15,007 bases of DNA from Candidatus Homeothermus arabinoxylanisolvens. Its GTDB lineage: Bacteria; Bacteroidota; Bacteroidia; Bacteroidales; Muribaculaceae. The translations under genes were made by a program, and so were the position numbers. The stretch lies in contig LUJO01000046.1 in the NCBI GenBank assembly GCA_001689405.1, positions 1 through 15,007 on the forward strand. The letters are read 5' to 3'. Numbering within the stretch: position 1 is the stretch's first letter; the number at the start of each line of letters is the position of its first letter. Positions 13,419 through 15,007 of the stretch are shown here, in pieces. The notes under the pieces are model-generated. The model was given only the letters and a program-made list of their open reading frames with translations, searched no databases and was not told where the DNA came from.

Positions 13419-13450
13419 TTTGCAAATTAAGGCAAATATACGTAATTTTG
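13419..13450 (+). promoter_or_regulatory. rmuC promoter
   Basis: TTTG (13419-13422), 20 bp, then TAATTTTG (13443-13450) match the Bacteroidota consensus well. The predicted start is about 19 nt before the ATG at 13476. Confidence 0.7.
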
Positions 13451-13475
13451 TAGAAAAATCAAACATAATCAACCA

Positions 13476-14729
13476 ATGGAAAATATAATATATCTGATAA
13501 TAGGTCTGTCGGTCGGAGCCGTAGCCGGATGGCTTATAGCACGGGCAAAGTCGGTCAAGACCATATCATCGCTCGAAGCTGACAAAAAAATGCTGCAACG
13601 CGAAATCCAACTTATCCAAGAACAGAAGGAAAAGGATGACGCCGCCCGCGACCGCCATTACTCAGAACAGTTGCGTATGGCGCAGGAGCAACTCAAAAAC
13701 GCTACCGCCGAACTGCTTGCCGCCCGCACACAGGAGCTGAACCGGAACAACGCCACACAGATGAACTCCATTATAGATCCGCTCAAGGAGAAGATAAAGG
13801 AGATGCAAGCAGCCATGGACTCTTCACGCGAGCAGAGCACACGCAATACCGCCACCCTGCATCAGGCCATAGAGGAGATCATGAAACGCACGGCATCGAT
13901 AGGCGACGAAGCCGGACGTCTTGCCAAAGCGCTGCGGCACGAGAACAAGATACAAGGCAACTGGGGCGAAGCGATACTGAGCGAACTTCTCGAAAGTCAG
14001 GGGTTGCACGAAGGTGTGCATTATGATGTTCAGGCCACGATAAAAGACAAAGCCGGACGCCCTGTGCTCAACGAACATACCGACAAGCGCATGATACCCG
14101 ACGTGATACTGAAATACAGCAATGACAAGGCCCTCATAATAGACGCCAAAGTGTCACTGTCGGCATTTCTCGACTATACGGGGGCCGAAACCGAAGAGGA
14201 GCGTGCAGCCGCACTCGACCGACACCTGAAGAGCCTGCGCAGCCACGTCAAGGAACTTGCCGCCAAGAACTACAAGCGCTACATACTCCCGCCCCGCGAG
14301 TCGCTCGATTATGTAATAATGTTTGTCCCCAACGAGTCGGCTCTGCAACTCGCGCTCATCAACGACCCGTCGCTTTGGCGCGAAGCGCTCAGTCTCGGGG
14401 TGTTCATAGCCGGCGAATACAATCTCGTGGCCGCACTGCGCATCATAAGACTCGCATGGATTCAGGAGGTACAGGCCGAACAACAACGCAAAGTCTTCGA
14501 GGAAGCCACATCGCTCGTAGAACGTGTCGGAGAATTTTACAAACGCTTCACCTCAATAAAGAAAGCGATCGACGATGCAGCCGGAGCCTACGAGGAAGCG
14601 GAAAAGAAGCTCGTCACCGGCCGTCAAAGCATGCTTGTGCCGGCACGTCGTCTTAAAGAGATGGGCTACAAAGAAAAAGCCACCAGTCCCCTGCCCGACC
14701 TTCCCGACTTCACACTTCCCGAAGCATAA
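13476..14729 (+). CDS. rmuC: DNA recombination protein RmuC
   Basis: This protein of 417 residues is a RmuC family member, linked genetically in E. coli to limiting inversions at short inverted repeats. Residues 4-22 form one hydrophobic N-terminal segment (IIYLIIGLSVGAVAGWLIA), so it is probably tethered to the inner membrane. Residues about 30-125 are a charged coiled coil (LEADKKMLQREIQLIQEQ). The RmuC core spans about 150-360: QGNWGEAILSELLESQGL (160-177), PDVILKYSNDKALIIDAKVSLSAF (208-231) and YVIMFVPNESAL (279-290). D209, D223 and K225 fit the PD-(D/E)xK nuclease-like pattern proposed for the family. The tail after 390 is short and Pro-rich. Nuclease activity is predicted, not proven. 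The gene has its own promoter and appears monocistronic, with a dyad just after the stop. Confidence 0.93.
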   Translation: MENIIYLIIGLSVGAVAGWLIARAKSVKTISSLEADKKMLQREIQLIQEQKEKDDAARDRHYSEQLRMAQEQLKNATAELLAARTQELNRNNATQMNSIIDPLKEKIKEMQAAMDSSREQSTRNTATLHQAIEEIMKRTASIGDEAGRLAKALRHENKIQGNWGEAILSELLESQGLHEGVHYDVQATIKDKAGRPVLNEHTDKRMIPDVILKYSNDKALIIDAKVSLSAFLDYTGAETEEERAAALDRHLKSLRSHVKELAAKNYKRYILPPRESLDYVIMFVPNESALQLALINDPSLWREALSLGVFIAGEYNLVAALRIIRLAWIQEVQAEQQRKVFEEATSLVERVGEFYKRFTSIKKAIDDAAGAYEEAEKKLVTGRQSMLVPARRLKEMGYKEKATSPLPDLPDFTLPEA

Positions 14730-14730
14730 A

Positions 14731-14765
14731 CCGCTCAATGCAACAACACGGTTGTTAAACAGCGG
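14731..14765. terminator. Nested dyad between rmuC and the convergent right-edge gene
   Basis: AACAAC (14742-14747) pairs with GTTGTT (14751-14756) over ACG. An outer arm CCGCT (14731-14735) pairs with AGCGG (14761-14765). It begins one nt after the rmuC stop and lies 40 nt from the end of the convergent gene. No proper T-run follows on either strand, so a terminator role is likely from position but weak by sequence. Confidence 0.35.
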
Positions 14766-14804
14766 CCTTAACAATCTGCAACATTTAACTCTTATACCGG
14801 TTTG

Positions 14805-15007
14805 TCAGTACTCCTTGCGCTGGTAGCGGCGGCGACGGCGGCCCATCATGAGCATGGAGGACATCATGTAGCGCTCGAACTCAAGGCGGTAGTCGGAGAG
14901 GCAGTCGACGGCCACGCTGTCGTTGTTGAGCAGATAGGTGTCGTAGGTGGGTATGTGGCCGGTGATGAAGTCGACGCTTACATGGTGGTAGTCGGCGAGG
15001 TACTTCA
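14805..15007 (-). CDS. 3' end of an unidentified protein-coding gene, cut by the window edge
   Basis: On the minus strand an open frame enters from the right edge and ends at TGA 14807-14805, giving 66 visible residues. The piece contains FITGHIPTYDTYLLNNDSV, then DYRLEFERYMMSSMLMMG, then a basic tail of five Arg and YQRKEY. I do not recognise the family. Support for coding is the uninterrupted frame, strongly GC-ending codons, and the placement convergent to rmuC with a dyad between them. No signal peptide, membrane span or catalytic motif can be judged from this part. The start lies outside the window. Confidence 0.6.
   Translation of the reverse strand, partial: KYLADYHHVSVDFITGHIPTYDTYLLNNDSVAVDCLSDYRLEFERYMMSSMLMMGRRRRRYQRKEY

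Larger units (their letters stand above)
13146..13475. other. Divergent nrdD-rmuC intergenic region
   Basis: These 330 nt are A/T-rich and hold two back-to-back promoters (13181-13212 for nrdD, 13419-13450 for rmuC). I see no convincing gene, RNA fold or terminator between them. A minus-strand open stretch at 13218-13472 overlaps the rmuC promoter and has no recognisable protein features. Confidence 0.6.

Noticed and set aside
13218..13472. Minus-strand open frame of 84 codons between nrdD and rmuC
   Set aside because: It overlaps the rmuC promoter, sits in A/T-rich spacer and shows no domain or credible translation signals.
1..15007. CRISPR array, insertion sequence, prophage, toxin-antitoxin or defence system
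   Set aside because: No spaced direct repeats, transposase or phage proteins, or paired small genes were seen; the genes are mostly housekeeping.

Overview
The window is chromosomal DNA from a Bacteroidota member, most likely order Bacteroidales. The Muribaculaceae are a guess that cannot be settled here. The evidence is the recurring Bacteroidota promoter signature (TTTG or TTG, about 19-20 bp, then TAnnTTTG) upstream of most transcription units, little sign of Shine-Dalgarno sites, a Rho factor with a long disordered insertion, a lipoprotein-type TamL, and an oxygen-independent ribonucleotide reductase (NrdD/NrdG) that fits an anaerobe.

Layout: a tRNA-Arg(UCU) gene and dapA (lysine and cell-wall precursor synthesis) lie on the minus strand at the left end. 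A small thioredoxin gene follows on the plus strand. It converges on a two-half membrane transporter of the AspT/YidE type, and a strong symmetric hairpin between them can end both transcripts. Positions 3498-8624 hold a minus-strand cluster, rho - tamL - HAD phosphatase, with gaps of 37 and 26 nt that suggest one operon. It starts from a near-consensus promoter with a leader of about 180 nt.

The 707 nt between rho and the next gene (8625-9331) hold the most interesting part of the window. This stretch has the rho promoter and leader and a divergent plus-strand promoter. After that promoter comes about 250 nt of non-coding, strongly structured sequence ending in an intrinsic terminator, so it looks like an independent small-RNA gene of unassigned family. 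Next to it is a separate promoter, with an inverted repeat over its -33 region, driving a divergent GT4-like glycosyltransferase. That gene converges on nrdG-nrdD, the anaerobic ribonucleotide reductase activase and catalytic subunit. A divergent intergenic region leads to rmuC on the plus strand. At the right edge a minus-strand gene of unknown function runs out of the window; only its last 66 codons are visible.

Most of the window is core housekeeping. I found no insertion sequence, CRISPR array, phage gene or toxin/antitoxin pair. The least explained items are the structured RNA unit at 8935-9201, the glycosyltransferase with its operator-like dyad, the rho leader, and the truncated gene at the end.
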